Origin: Streptosporangiaceae bacterium
GTDB lineage: Bacteria > Actinomycetota > Actinomycetes > Streptosporangiales > Streptosporangiaceae
Length of the DNA stretch: 24,323 nt
Direction: 5' to 3'
Assembly (NCBI GenBank): GCA_030045215.1
Contig: JASIBJ010000535.1
Location: 1 to 24,323, forward strand
Part shown: piece by piece, positions 6,589-14,267 of the stretch
Layout of the letters: every line of letters begins with the position of its first letter
Position numbering within the stretch: the first letter of the stretch is position 1
Made by a program: the position numbers and the translations under genes
The notes under the pieces: generated by a model
What the model was told of the DNA's origin: nothing
The model's database searches: none
What the model saw: the letters and a program-made list of their open reading frames with translations, nothing else

Positions 6589-9500
6589 ATGTCAGCTGGG
6601 CGAGATATGGACGGCCTCCCGCATCACAAGATCCATTCTGGATCATCTCGGCACTTCAGTAGGGGGAGGCGCCGTCGTCGGCGCCTTTCGATGGCGGCGG
6701 CAGTCGCGATGACTGGCGCGCTTGCCGCATACGCGCCGGCCGCCGCCGCCCAGGCGGCGAGCTCACCGGCACCTGCGTCGCGCCTGGTTCCTGTTAGCGC
6801 CGCGCCGAAGCTGCCGAAGGGCGCACGCATGCTCGGCGCGGTCGCCTCGACCGCATCGCTGACCGGCGCGGTAGCTCTCGAGCTCCCTGACCAGTCGGCC
6901 GTTACGGCCTTCATCGACAGCGCGTCGAACCCTCGGTCCGCCGACTTCCACCACTATCTGGCCAAGGGCCAGTTCGCCAACCGATTCGGCCCCAAGGCTT
7001 CCGCTGTTGCCGCGGTTGAGCGCCAGCTAAAGAGTGACGGACTCGCGGTCACCAGCGTGTCCTCTAATCACTTGCTGGTTTCGTTCAAGGGATCGGCGGC
7101 AAAGGTAGAGGCGGCGTTCCACACTGGGCTTCGGCGGGTCGCGCTCACGGGCGGCGGCACCGGGCAAGCGACGACCTCGGCCGTCAGGCTGCCATCGTCG
7201 ATCGCGCGCTACGTCCAGGCCGTTGTCGGGCTCGACCAGCTGGTAAAGCTGACCAGCGAGACTGCAGCGGTGACCGGACGCAAGGCCGCAGGAGCGGGTC
7301 ATGTCAAGGCCGCGGCGAGTGGTCCTGGGCCCGTTGCCTGCCCGGCGGCTACCAGTGATGCAGCGCAAGGCGGCCTGACCGACCAGCAGATAGCCCAGGC
7401 CTACGGCCTAGACCCGCTGTATGCAGCAGGCGACGTCGGGTCCGGGCAGACGGTCGACATCTACGAGCTTGAGCCTTTCGAGCTGTCGGACGTCGCCATC
7501 TTCGACACGTGCTACTTCGGGACTAGTCACACCAGTCAGATCACCGTCACTCAGGTAGATGGCGGCCCAGGCGCTGGTCCGGGTAGCGGCGAAGCGGCGC
7601 TGGACGTCGACAACGTTTCCGCGATCGCGCCCGGCGCGAAGATTCACGTCTTCGAGGGCCCGAACATGGACGATCCGTTCGGTCCGCTGGACACGTGGAA
7701 CGCCATAGCTGAGGCGGATGACGCGAGCCAGATCTCGACCAGCTGGGGCGAGTGCGAGGGCGAGGAACAGGAGGGCGCTCCTGGCGTGCAGCAGGTGGAG
7801 AACGAGATCTTCGAGCAGACGGCGGCTCAGGGGCAGACCGTGTTCGCAGCGGCCGGAGACGACGGCTCTGACTCCTGCGCTGCGCACGACAGCGTCCCGG
7901 TGGCGCCCGATCTGTCTGTCCTCGACCCTGCAAGCCAGCCGTACGTGACCGCTGTGGGCGGGACGACCATGCTCGACGCTTCCGAGCCTCCGACTGAGAG
8001 CGTCTGGAACAACGGCAGCTCCGGCGGTGCGGGCGGCGGCGGAATCTCCGAGACCTGGGCGATGCCGCCATGGCAGGCAGGACAGGCGGTGCCGCAGACC
8101 GCAGCCGACGAGGCCTGCAGCAATGACCCGTCAGGCACCGCGGACAACTATCACATCCAAGGGATCGCCACCACCCTGCCTGGCGGCACCACGTGCCGGG
8201 AACTACCTGATGTGAGTGCTGTTGCCGATCCCCAGACCGGCATCACGATCGTCTACGCAGGCTCCTGGTATCTGATCGGCGGAACGTCGTCAAGCACGCC
8301 CTTGTGGGCCGCGATGCTCGCCGATATCAACGGATCGAGCGATTGCCACAGCCTCGCGGGCGGCGTGGGCTTCGTCAGCCCGCTGCTGTACCAGGTCGCA
8401 TCTTCATCGCCAACTGCCTACGCGGACGCGTTCAACGACATCACGGTCGGTAACAACGACAACCTCGGTGTCGGCGGAGCGGTGGACTACCCGGCAGCGA
8501 AGGGCTATGACCTGGCTACTGGTCTCGGAACGCCGCGCATCACCAACACCAACGGCGCCCCTGGCCTGGACGCACAGCTATGCGCCGCCGCGGTTGGGAA
8601 TGTCGCCGGCGGCCCGCAGGTGACTTCGCTAACACAGCTAACCGGTACGCATAGCATCGCTGGTGGCGGGACACTGCAGATCGACGGGACCAATTTCGGC
8701 AGCTCCCAGGGATCCGTCTACTTCGGTAACGTCGACGCCACCGTGGTCAGCTGGTCAGCTACCTCGATTACCGTCGATATCCCGGCCTATCCGGCTCCGA
8801 TCGGCTCTCCGGCCGGCGCCGCGGGACGGGCTGACGTCACGGTCGTGGCGGCGGGCACCCCGACCCAGTCGAGCTCGCCCAATGCCAACGCTGTCTACCA
8901 GTACACGGCCAGCTCCCCCTCAGGCGCTCCGGTCGTCGATTATGTGAGCTCGTCGAACGGCCCGACCGGCGGCGGCAACACCGTCGAAATCGTCGGAGCG
9001 GCATTCGAAGGAGCCACCAGTGTCGACTTCGGCGACGTCGCCGCGACGTCGTTCACTGTGCAGAGCGACAACGAGATCAGCACTACCGTCCCAGCCAGTG
9101 ACGGTAACTGCACGGTGAGCGCATCGCAGGGCATGTGCGCCGTCGCGGTCACGGTGACGACGCCATCAGGGACGAGTTCTGGCCCGGCTATCCTGCCCGC
9201 CTACCAGGGACCGATCGTCTTCCAGCCGAACGGGGCTTTCCCCGCCCCCGCAGGTTGCGGTTGCGAGATCGTGCCTGCACCGGAGGAGTACGACTACGCT
9301 CCCGCGCCGACCATCACTTCGGTCAGCCCGACCTACGCCAGTGAGGCCGGGACGTCCGCCGAAGTGATCACTGGGACCGGCTTCAACATGCTCACTTTCG
9401 AGTGGGCGAACGTCGGCCCATCTGGGACGAATTTCTCCGAGGACTTCGACACCCTCGGTATCACATCGACTCAGATCGTCCTGGGCATTCCAGCCGCTGA

Positions 9501-10458
9501 ACCGACAACGGAACCGTTCTCGGCGCCGCTATCGGTCGATAGCGCTGGCCAGTTGTCCAACGTCTCCTCGTTCGACTACGCGGGGACCCCGGTCCTGACC
9601 AGCATCTCCAAGCACGTGGCCGCCCAGCAGGATCCGGGTACACTGACCATCACCGGTCATGGCCTGTCAGACGTCAGCAGCGTCGTGTTCCAGGTAGTTC
9701 CGCCGCTGAACTTCCTCTACTCGACCTCGACGACGATCACCAACCAGACCGACACCTCACTGACCGTCGCCATACCGCAGAACTACATCTTCCCGTCGGA
9801 CGTGCTCGTCTGCAGCGTCACCGGTTGCAGCCCGCCCGACTTTGCGGTGGATGGGTTCCAACTGGCGTACGCAGGTCGGCCGGTAGTCAACTCGAGCAGT
9901 CCGGCGTCGGGTCCGGCGCACGGCGGCACGCTGGTAACGATCCAGGGTGCGCTTGACGGCGAGTTGACGGCTGTCGATTTCGGAACCACGCCGGGAACGA
10001 TCATCTCGGAGACGGAGAACTCCGCGAGCGGTCCGATCGAGGTGATCGCGCCACCAGGCAAGGCTGGCACGAAGGTCAACATCACCATCACCACAGTCGG
10101 CGGGACGCTGACGTCACCGCCGCAGCCCAGAAGCGCCGTCAATCCTGCGGCCACCTTCACCTATAAGCACAGCTCACCCACTGCTCCAGGTAACGTCGTT
10201 GCGAAGGCAGGCGTGAAGTCAGCAAGAGTCAGCTGGCGGGCGCCGAGCAACAACGGCGGTAGCGCGGTGACCGGCTATGTGATCACGGCTAGCGCCAAGG
10301 GCCACAAGACGATCACCGTCGATCTATCAGCCCAGGTGACCAAGGTCACCATCAAGAACCTGGCTGCGGGAGCTTCCTGGACGTTTACTGTTCGAGCCAA
10401 GAACAAGTTCGGCCTGGGGCTGACGGCGCACGCAGGCCCGGTGAGACCGAGGGCGTAG
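6589..10458 (+). CDS. Secreted sedolisin (S53) peptidase with five IPT/TIG domains and a fibronectin-III domain
   Basis: This 1289-residue protein is an exported, acid-active-type serine-carboxyl endopeptidase. A basic stretch (26-33) and a hydrophobic segment (34-54) ending AQA form the signal peptide. Residues about 78-220 are the pro-kumamolisin activation domain. The catalytic domain spans about 255-670. It shows the E335-xxx-D339 pair in GSGEAALD, the oxyanion Asp424 in AAGDDGS, and nucleophile Ser567 in GGTSSSTP. The FNDITVGNN and YDLATGLGTP calcium-site segments are also present. Five IPT/TIG beta-sandwiches start near 676, 780, 906, 1000 and 1097, and a fibronectin type III domain covers 1196-1287. 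The extra domains probably bind polysaccharide or protein surfaces. The start at 6589 is supported by AGAGGA. A strong hairpin follows, so the gene is monocistronic. Confidence 0.92.
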   Translation: MSAGRDMDGLPHHKIHSGSSRHFSRGRRRRRRLSMAAAVAMTGALAAYAPAAAAQAASSPAPASRLVPVSAAPKLPKGARMLGAVASTASLTGAVALELPDQSAVTAFIDSASNPRSADFHHYLAKGQFANRFGPKASAVAAVERQLKSDGLAVTSVSSNHLLVSFKGSAAKVEAAFHTGLRRVALTGGGTGQATTSAVRLPSSIARYVQAVVGLDQLVKLTSETAAVTGRKAAGAGHVKAAASGPGPVACPAATSDAAQGGLTDQQIAQAYGLDPLYAAGDVGSGQTVDIYELEPFELSDVAIFDTCYFGTSHTSQITVTQVDGGPGAGPGSGEAALDVDNVSAIAPGAKIHVFEGPNMDDPFGPLDTWNAIAEADDASQISTSWGECEGEEQEGAPGVQQVENEIFEQTAAQGQTVFAAAGDDGSDSCAAHDSVPVAPDLSVLDPASQPYVTAVGGTTMLDASEPPTESVWNNGSSGGAGGGGISETWAMPPWQAGQAVPQTAADEACSNDPSGTADNYHIQGIATTLPGGTTCRELPDVSAVADPQTGITIVYAGSWYLIGGTSSSTPLWAAMLADINGSSDCHSLAGGVGFVSPLLYQVASSSPTAYADAFNDITVGNNDNLGVGGAVDYPAAKGYDLATGLGTPRITNTNGAPGLDAQLCAAAVGNVAGGPQVTSLTQLTGTHSIAGGGTLQIDGTNFGSSQGSVYFGNVDATVVSWSATSITVDIPAYPAPIGSPAGAAGRADVTVVAAGTPTQSSSPNANAVYQYTASSPSGAPVVDYVSSSNGPTGGGNTVEIVGAAFEGATSVDFGDVAATSFTVQSDNEISTTVPASDGNCTVSASQGMCAVAVTVTTPSGTSSGPAILPAYQGPIVFQPNGAFPAPAGCGCEIVPAPEEYDYAPAPTITSVSPTYASEAGTSAEVITGTGFNMLTFEWANVGPSGTNFSEDFDTLGITSTQIVLGIPAAEPTTEPFSAPLSVDSAGQLSNVSSFDYAGTPVLTSISKHVAAQQDPGTLTITGHGLSDVSSVVFQVVPPLNFLYSTSTTITNQTDTSLTVAIPQNYIFPSDVLVCSVTGCSPPDFAVDGFQLAYAGRPVVNSSSPASGPAHGGTLVTIQGALDGELTAVDFGTTPGTIISETENSASGPIEVIAPPGKAGTKVNITITTVGGTLTSPPQPRSAVNPAATFTYKHSSPTAPGNVVAKAGVKSARVSWRAPSNNGGSAVTGYVITASAKGHKTITVDLSAQVTKVTIKNLAAGASWTFTVRAKNKFGLGLTAHAGPVRPRA

Positions 10459-10496
10459 CCTGCGGGGCCCAATCGGCCATCAGACTGTTACGCGCC

Positions 10497-10529
10497 TGCC
10501 GGGCCACCCCCTTGCGGGGTGGCCCGGCA
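10497..10529 (+). terminator. Strong hairpin after the sedolisin gene
   Basis: A perfect 14-bp stem, TGCCGGGCCACCCC paired with GGGGTGGCCCGGCA, encloses a 5-nt loop (10511-10515), 39 bases after the protease stop. There is no T-run, as is common for actinomycete terminators. Its symmetry means it could also act on leftward transcription. Confidence 0.8.
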
Positions 10530-10534
10530 CGCAG

Positions 10535-10570
10535 GCACTGGCCGCTTACGTGGCGGTCGCGGAGCCGACG
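10535..10570 (+). pseudogene. DUF2637 central fragment
   Basis: The 12 codons read A-L-A-A-Y-V-A-V-A-E-P-T, matching S-L-A-A-N-V-A-V-A-E-P-T of copy B. A 22-base identity links 10548-10569 with 11072-11093, far beyond chance. In copy B this segment comes just after the point where copy A breaks (VIGS). It therefore looks like the next piece of copy A, displaced by the 4.6-kb protease segment. After EPT the sequence changes to a recombinase tail. Confidence 0.65.
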
Positions 10571-10798
10571 ATGCAGCCGGTGCCATCCCCGCTGCGCTCG
10601 CCGCAGCTCACCCCGCAGACAAGGCCCAGCTCTACACTCAGCCGGGCCTGACGATGACCTACGATCCGGGCGCATCGACCGTCCGCGTGAACGTCCGGCC
10701 ATTGCCCGATATGTACGTAAGAAGGTGTCCGAGGGGGGAGCGCACCCATAAGCCAATGCGTGCTCACAGGTGAGTTCGCGCTCGGAGGCGTGCGGTGA
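10568..10798 (+). pseudogene. Serine-recombinase C-terminal fragment with a frameshift
   Basis: One frame gives PAALAAAHPADKAQLY, GLTMTYDPGASTVRVNV and PLPDMYV. This resembles the C-terminal part of large serine recombinases/integrases (ADP-DK-ELY-LGL-LTY-PG-TV-A). Near 10715 the sense continues one frame over with EGVRGGSAPISQCVLTGEF, the conserved VRGG-x-x-PI-x-x-x-LTGE tail. It ends at TGA 10796-10798, which overlaps the GTG of the next gene (GTGA). The resolvase catalytic domain is absent, so the fragment cannot recombine DNA. The coupling to DUF2637 suggests the two genes belonged to one integrative element. Confidence 0.6.
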
Positions 10799-11481
10799 GT
10801 GGCTGGGCGGACAGGTGGATCCGGCGCATAACGATTGGGTCCGTCGGGATGCTGGCATTGATCGCGGGCACTGTCTCTTACCTGCACATGCACTTGCTGG
10901 TGGCGCTGCGTGGTCAGCCGGGCTGGGTCGCTGCGCTGACGCCGATGTCGGTGGACGGGATGATCGTCGCAGCGTCGACGACGCTGCTAGCCGAGTCGCG
11001 CTCCGGCAGGCCGGGCGGGGTAATGCCGTGGACGCTGCTCGTAGTTGGCAGTGTGGCGAGCCTCGCCGCGAACGTGGCGGTCGCGGAGCCGACAGCCATG
11101 GGCCGCGTGATCGCGGCATGGCCTTCGTTCGCCTTGATCGCCTCCTACGAGCTGCTGATGCGCCAAGTGCGCCTAGCCGCAGATGCGAGCATGCTGCGGC
11201 ACCGGCCCCGCCGGCCTATCAGACGTCCGGGTGCTGGGGTCGTGGCTGGCGCGGATGGGTCTGGCGGTCAGCGGCCGGCCTCCGATGAAGCATCTGCCAG
11301 CGGTCCGCTCCCTGGCCGGCAAGCGCAAGTGCTGGCTTGGCAGTGGGCCCTGGCTAACCGAGCTGGCGACGGCTCGCTGCCTTCCGGCAAGGACATCGGC
11401 CACGAGCACAGTCGGCACGAGCGCTGGGGCCGTCTAGTCAAGCGCGCAGGGCTGGCTGGCGAACTGGACGCGCAAGCCTAG
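10795..11481 (+). CDS. DUF2637 integrative-element membrane protein (copy B, intact)
   Basis: This is a 228-residue protein with a DUF2637 membrane domain (about 10-130). Predicted helices lie at IGSVGMLALIAGTVSYL, MIVAASTTLLAE, PWTLLVVGSVASLAANVAV and GRVIAAWPSFALIASYELL. A cytoplasmic tail follows with AWQWALANRAGDGSLPSG and HERWGRLVKRAG, which resembles a short winged-helix or DNA-binding-like segment often seen at the end of these proteins. The GTG at 10795 has GGAGG at 10784-10788 and overlaps the recombinase-fragment stop as GTGA. DUF2637 proteins are markers of actinomycete integrative and conjugative elements or plasmids; the function is not established. It is the only complete one of the DUF2637 sequences in this window. 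Confidence 0.8.
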   Translation: MSGWADRWIRRITIGSVGMLALIAGTVSYLHMHLLVALRGQPGWVAALTPMSVDGMIVAASTTLLAESRSGRPGGVMPWTLLVVGSVASLAANVAVAEPTAMGRVIAAWPSFALIASYELLMRQVRLAADASMLRHRPRRPIRRPGAGVVAGADGSGGQRPASDEASASGPLPGRQAQVLAWQWALANRAGDGSLPSGKDIGHEHSRHERWGRLVKRAGLAGELDAQA

Positions 11482-11489
11482 CTAGCGTC

Positions 11490-11512
11490 GGCAGGCCATG
11501 CGCAGCCCTGCC
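11490..11512. terminator. Possible weak bidirectional terminator
   Basis: GGCAGG (11490-11495) and CCTGCC (11507-11512) can form a 6-bp stem with an 11-nt loop. It lies in the 90-bp gap between the convergent DUF2637 and ImmA genes. This is positional support only; the stem is short. Confidence 0.3.
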
Positions 11513-11571
11513 AGCGGCCGCGGTGGCAGCCGCGTCGGTCGCGGCATCGGCGTAGGTCCGCGGAACAGCGG

Positions 11572-12336
11572 TCACTCGGCCGCGAACGGAGGCTGGAGGG
11601 CCTTGACCAGCTCGTCGAGCGAGCCGGTGGTCAGGGCGCGCCCGCAGGTACGAAGCTGTGTGCGCCATTCCGTCGCGCTCTGCTCGCTGAGCCAGGCCAG
11701 GTCGCACTCGGCGAGCAGCACGGCGACTCCGGCCTTGGTGAGTTGCGGGATCGTGCGCCCGCGCTTGCTCGCCTCAGCTCGCGCTTGGAAGGCGGCTCCC
11801 GAGGAGTTGGTGCGCCACTGCATGACGTCGGCGCTCACACCGAACCGCGCTGCGCCCACCAAATGCGGCAGACCGATCCGTGCGCAGACGAGCGCCGCGT
11901 CGCGCGGGACCAGGAGGGTGGCGGCGAGCACGTTGGCCTCCTCCTCCATCTCCTGGTCCCAGACGCGGCAGCCGCCGGGACCGATGGCCGGGCCGGGCGT
12001 GTGCTCGAGGAAGAGATGGGCGAGCTCGTGGGCCGGTGAGTTCGCCTGGCGGCCGTCGGAGTGCGCCGGGTTGAAGATGATGAGCCGGGTCCGGCCGACC
12101 AGCACTGTGCCTGCCGAGAACGAGCGCCGATCGGTGATGGTGAGCTGGCGGATCGCCGCCGGGTCGGCTCCCTCGGCGATGAGGTCGGTGATGGGGTGGA
12201 CAGGGATGCCGTGCTCGTCGGCAAGCGCGCGGGGATCGAGGCGATCGTGCACGCCGAGACCGAGGTCACACCGCCTGACGTCAGCGGCAAGCCGCTCGGC
12301 CTCCGCCAGGAATCCTCTGCGCACGACAGCGGCCAC
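11572..12336 (-). CDS. ImmA/IrrE-family metallopeptidase
   Basis: This 254-residue protein is probably a site-specific zinc protease. The zinc motif H103-E-L-A-H107 sits in NSPAHELAHLFLEH, and the third-ligand segment EMEEEANVLAATLLVP (129-144) follows at the usual distance. ImmA/IrrE proteins typically cleave a partner HTH repressor to switch on genes of mobile elements or stress responses. Here the partner HTH gene ends four bases upstream (stop at 12340, GTG start at 12336), so the two are co-transcribed. Residues 150-254 form an extra helical C-terminal region. The pair is divergent from the ubiquitin-like operon, which suggests control of that operon, but this is an inference. Confidence 0.85.
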   Translation of the reverse strand: MAAVVRRGFLAEAERLAADVRRCDLGLGVHDRLDPRALADEHGIPVHPITDLIAEGADPAAIRQLTITDRRSFSAGTVLVGRTRLIIFNPAHSDGRQANSPAHELAHLFLEHTPGPAIGPGGCRVWDQEMEEEANVLAATLLVPRDAALVCARIGLPHLVGAARFGVSADVMQWRTNSSGAAFQARAEASKRGRTIPQLTKAGVAVLLAECDLAWLSEQSATEWRTQLRTCGRALTTGSLDELVKALQPPFAAE

Positions 12337-12339
12337 GCG

Positions 12340-12708
12340 TCATCCCTTGGTGCGCTTCTCGGCCAACCGCATGGCCGCCTGAAGAATGTCGTCGATGGCG
12401 GCGGCAGAGTCAGGATCGAGGTTCTTGTCTGCTCGGAGCAGGCTCGCCACCGCCTGAGCGGGGGCGGTGGCCTGGCGCTCGGAGCCAGCACCGGAGTGCC
12501 GCATGAATTGCTCGGCGGGCAACCCAAGCCAGTGGACGAGCGCCGCGAAGCTGTCCACGTCGGGCCGGCTGCCCTGGGCCATGCGGCTGAGGGTCGATGG
12601 GCCGACACCCGCCTCGTTCGCGAGCTGGCGCCATGAGAGCGTGCGCTGCCGCCGCTCCGAGTCCAGGGTCACGTAGAGCGCGTCGACATCAAGCCACGAT
12701 TGGGGCAT
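12340..12708 (-). CDS. XRE-type HTH transcriptional regulator
   Basis: The product of about 122 residues contains an HTH_3-type fold: LSWRQLANEAGVGPSTLSRMAQG followed by DSFAALVHWLGLP (given in two parts). The C-terminal helical part (DPDSAAAIDDILQAAMRLAEKR) could dimerise or contact ImmA. GGAGG on the reverse strand (12718-12722) lies about nine bases from the ATG at 12708 and only three from an in-frame ATG at 12714, so 12708 is preferred. It forms an operon with the ImmA gene. Its start faces the ubiquitin-like operon across about 180 bp, so it is likely the local repressor of itself and possibly of that operon. Confidence 0.85.
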   Translation of the reverse strand: MPQSWLDVDALYVTLDSERRQRTLSWRQLANEAGVGPSTLSRMAQGSRPDVDSFAALVHWLGLPAEQFMRHSGAGSERQATAPAQAVASLLRADKNLDPDSAAAIDDILQAAMRLAEKRTKG

Positions 12709-12745
12709 CGGCATCGTCCTCCATGTTGCGCCTCAGGTACACCGT

Positions 12746-12773
12746 TCGACACGCGGCACACCTCTGATACCAT
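12746..12773 (+). promoter_or_regulatory. Candidate promoter of the ubiquitin-like operon
   Basis: TCGACA (12746-12751; five of six to TTGACA) and TACCAT (12768-12773; four of six to TATAAT) are separated by 16 bases. They lie between the divergent HTH gene and the Ubl start at 12891. Just downstream, GTGT-AGG-ACAC (12779-12789) is a short inverted repeat at the expected transcription start, a plausible operator for the neighbouring HTH protein. Both are by-eye calls. Confidence 0.4.
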
Positions 12774-12890
12774 TGCCAGTGTAGGACACCGTCCCGGTCT
12801 CGCAACGGAGCCGGGCCGTCCGGGGGTCTGGTGTTGCCTGCGGCGTCCTGCATGTCCGAACAAGGTCAAGCCCGTTCCGAGGAGAACGCA

Positions 12891-13157
12891 GTGGCGAACC
12901 ACGAGATCAGGATCATCATCGTGTACGGCACCAACAAGCCGCTCGACGTCAAGTCCGACGAGGCCATCGGCACCGTCAAGGTGGCGGCGATGGGGCTGTT
13001 CGGCATCCCGGCGTCCGAGCAGGGGCAGTACATCCTGCGCGCCAAGATCGACGGCACGGAGGAGCAGCTCAACGAGGCCAAGACGGTGGAGGACTACCAC
13101 CTCCACACCGACCAGAAGGTGACGCTCGCCGCCGGGACCCCGTTCGGCTGCGCGTGA
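12891..13157 (+). CDS. Ubiquitin-like beta-grasp protein (Ubl, 88 aa)
   Basis: This is the presumed modifier of a bacterial ubiquitin-like conjugation system. The 88-residue size and pattern fit a beta-grasp fold: strand IRIIIVYG, second strand PLDVKSD, helix AIGTVKVAAMGLFG, a strand YILRAKIDG, then TVEDYHLHTDQKVTLAAG as the closing strand pair. The protein ends T-P-F-G-C-A: there is no di-Gly, but a Gly stands two residues before the end, so trimming could expose a C-terminal Gly. The GTG at 12891 has GAGGAGAA (12879-12886) four bases upstream; an ATG at 12831 is in frame but has no such site. The stop overlaps the E2 start as GTGA. I infer the Ubl role from size, fold pattern and operon partners. 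Sequence identity to ubiquitin is low. Confidence 0.75.
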   Translation: MANHEIRIIIVYGTNKPLDVKSDEAIGTVKVAAMGLFGIPASEQGQYILRAKIDGTEEQLNEAKTVEDYHLHTDQKVTLAAGTPFGCA

Positions 13158-13624
13158 CGGCAATGGTCGTCACACCGGAGGACGAGGCGCGGGCCGCCGT
13201 CCGCGAGCAGTATGACATGGTCGTGGCGCAGCAGGATGAGTACGGCTGGCGCACCGCGATCATCGACACTGGCGACTACCTCGTGATCTTCGTGAAGATC
13301 GAGAAGCCGCACGGACGGACCTTCGTGCTGAGCCTTCGGTGTGACGACTACCCCGAGCAGGCGCCCGAGCTGCGGTTCGTGGCGCCCGCCGCGTTCGACC
13401 AGCCGTCGGACGCGTGGGCGCCCGCGGCGGAGTTCTGTCCACGTGGCGAGAGCATCGTCAACGAGGCCCAGCGCGGCCCGCTCCCGGTGGCGTGCATCAA
13501 GGGCCACCGGGACTACTACGCCGGAGGCTGGCACCAGGGCTGGTCCAACCCACCGGCCCACGACCATTCCCTGTACCAACTCGTCATGAATGTCCGCAAT
13601 GCCATTCTCAATCGCTGGTCGTAG
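13154..13624 (+). CDS. E2-like (UBC-fold) conjugating protein
   Basis: This 156-residue protein has a prokaryotic E2 layout. An N-terminal helix (EDEARAAVREQYDMVVAQQ) is followed by strands WRTAIIDT, YLVIFVKI and FVLSLRC. Next comes the YP-xx-APELRFVAP segment (66-78), the E2 hallmark after the third strand. A long loop follows, then P-V-A-C114-I-K-G-H-R-D-Y-Y, with Cys114 as the likely thioester cysteine. GGWHQGW and a C-terminal helix (LYQLVMNVRNAILNRW) match bacterial E2 families. E2 proteins receive the Ubl from E1 and pass it to a target. The GTG at 13154 overlaps the Ubl stop (GTGA), so translation is coupled. Cys95 is a second candidate, less well placed. No E3 is encoded nearby. Confidence 0.8.
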   Translation: MTAMVVTPEDEARAAVREQYDMVVAQQDEYGWRTAIIDTGDYLVIFVKIEKPHGRTFVLSLRCDDYPEQAPELRFVAPAAFDQPSDAWAPAAEFCPRGESIVNEAQRGPLPVACIKGHRDYYAGGWHQGWSNPPAHDHSLYQLVMNVRNAILNRWS

Positions 13625-14267
13625 GCCTCGCCGAGGCTCGGGCACCGCGACGACCACCGAGCCGGACACGCCGCCGTCGACGCGACCATCAACGTGCCGG
13701 TCGGCGCACCCGCTGACCGCCGTGCGTGTCGCGCCCGCCCCCGCGGCGGTACCTCGATCGCTCGGCCGACGGGACGTCGACTTCGCCTTCGACCGCGTCT
13801 TCGTGCCCTCGCTCGTCGTCGACCACACCGAGCTGGTGCTGCGCCAGGCCGGTGCCAAGGGCCACGAGGGGTTCGCTGTCTGGGCCGGGACGCTCGCCGG
13901 TGGCGATGCGCACGTCGCCGCCCTGCTCATACCCCGCGCCGCGACCGACGCCTGGCATGGCGAGGTTACGCCGGAGACCACAGCGGCCGTGCTAACGGCA
14001 CTCGACGAGCGCGACCTGGTCCCGGTGCTCCAGTTGCACAGCCACCCGCGGCGGGCGTTCCTCTCCTTGACCGACGCCATCCGGCCGCTCGTCGCGGTAC
14101 CGGGCTTCATCTCGGTCGTGATCCCGGATTTCGGCTTCGTCGACCTGGCTGACGTCGGGCTCTGGTCCGCACACCAGTACGTGCGTCCCGGTCAGTGGCG
14201 CGAGCTGGAACGTGGAGAGCGGACGCGCCGGTTCATCATCGACGACTCCGTGATCCGGGTGGACTGA
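13590..14267 (+). CDS. JAB/JAMM (MPN) metallopeptidase, deubiquitinase-like
   Basis: The protein carries an intact JAMM motif. Glu93 sits in HEGFAVWAG, followed by H150-S-H152-P, then S159 and D162 (pattern HxHP-x5-SxxD), the zinc-binding and catalytic set of JAB isopeptidases. Such enzymes process Ubl precursors or remove Ubl from targets. The C-terminal part (WREL, RFIIDDSVIRVD) is typical of bacterial Prok-JAB proteins. The recognisable domain starts near residue 55. The open frame starts at ATG 13590 inside the E2 gene without a ribosome-binding site, and residues 1-45 are low-complexity Arg/Thr/Pro. A GTG at 13722 is therefore a serious alternative start. The stop overlaps the E1 start by one base (TGATG). 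Confidence 0.85.
   Translation: MSAMPFSIAGRRPRRGSGTATTTEPDTPPSTRPSTCRSAHPLTAVRVAPAPAAVPRSLGRRDVDFAFDRVFVPSLVVDHTELVLRQAGAKGHEGFAVWAGTLAGGDAHVAALLIPRAATDAWHGEVTPETTAAVLTALDERDLVPVLQLHSHPRRAFLSLTDAIRPLVAVPGFISVVIPDFGFVDLADVGLWSAHQYVRPGQWRELERGERTRRFIIDDSVIRVD

Noticed and set aside
10721..10790. Possible tRNA-derived attachment site (CPRGE-type antisense tRNA reading)
   Set aside because: No cloverleaf can be folded, and another frame gives the recombinase VRGG-PI-LTGE tail, which explains the sequence better.
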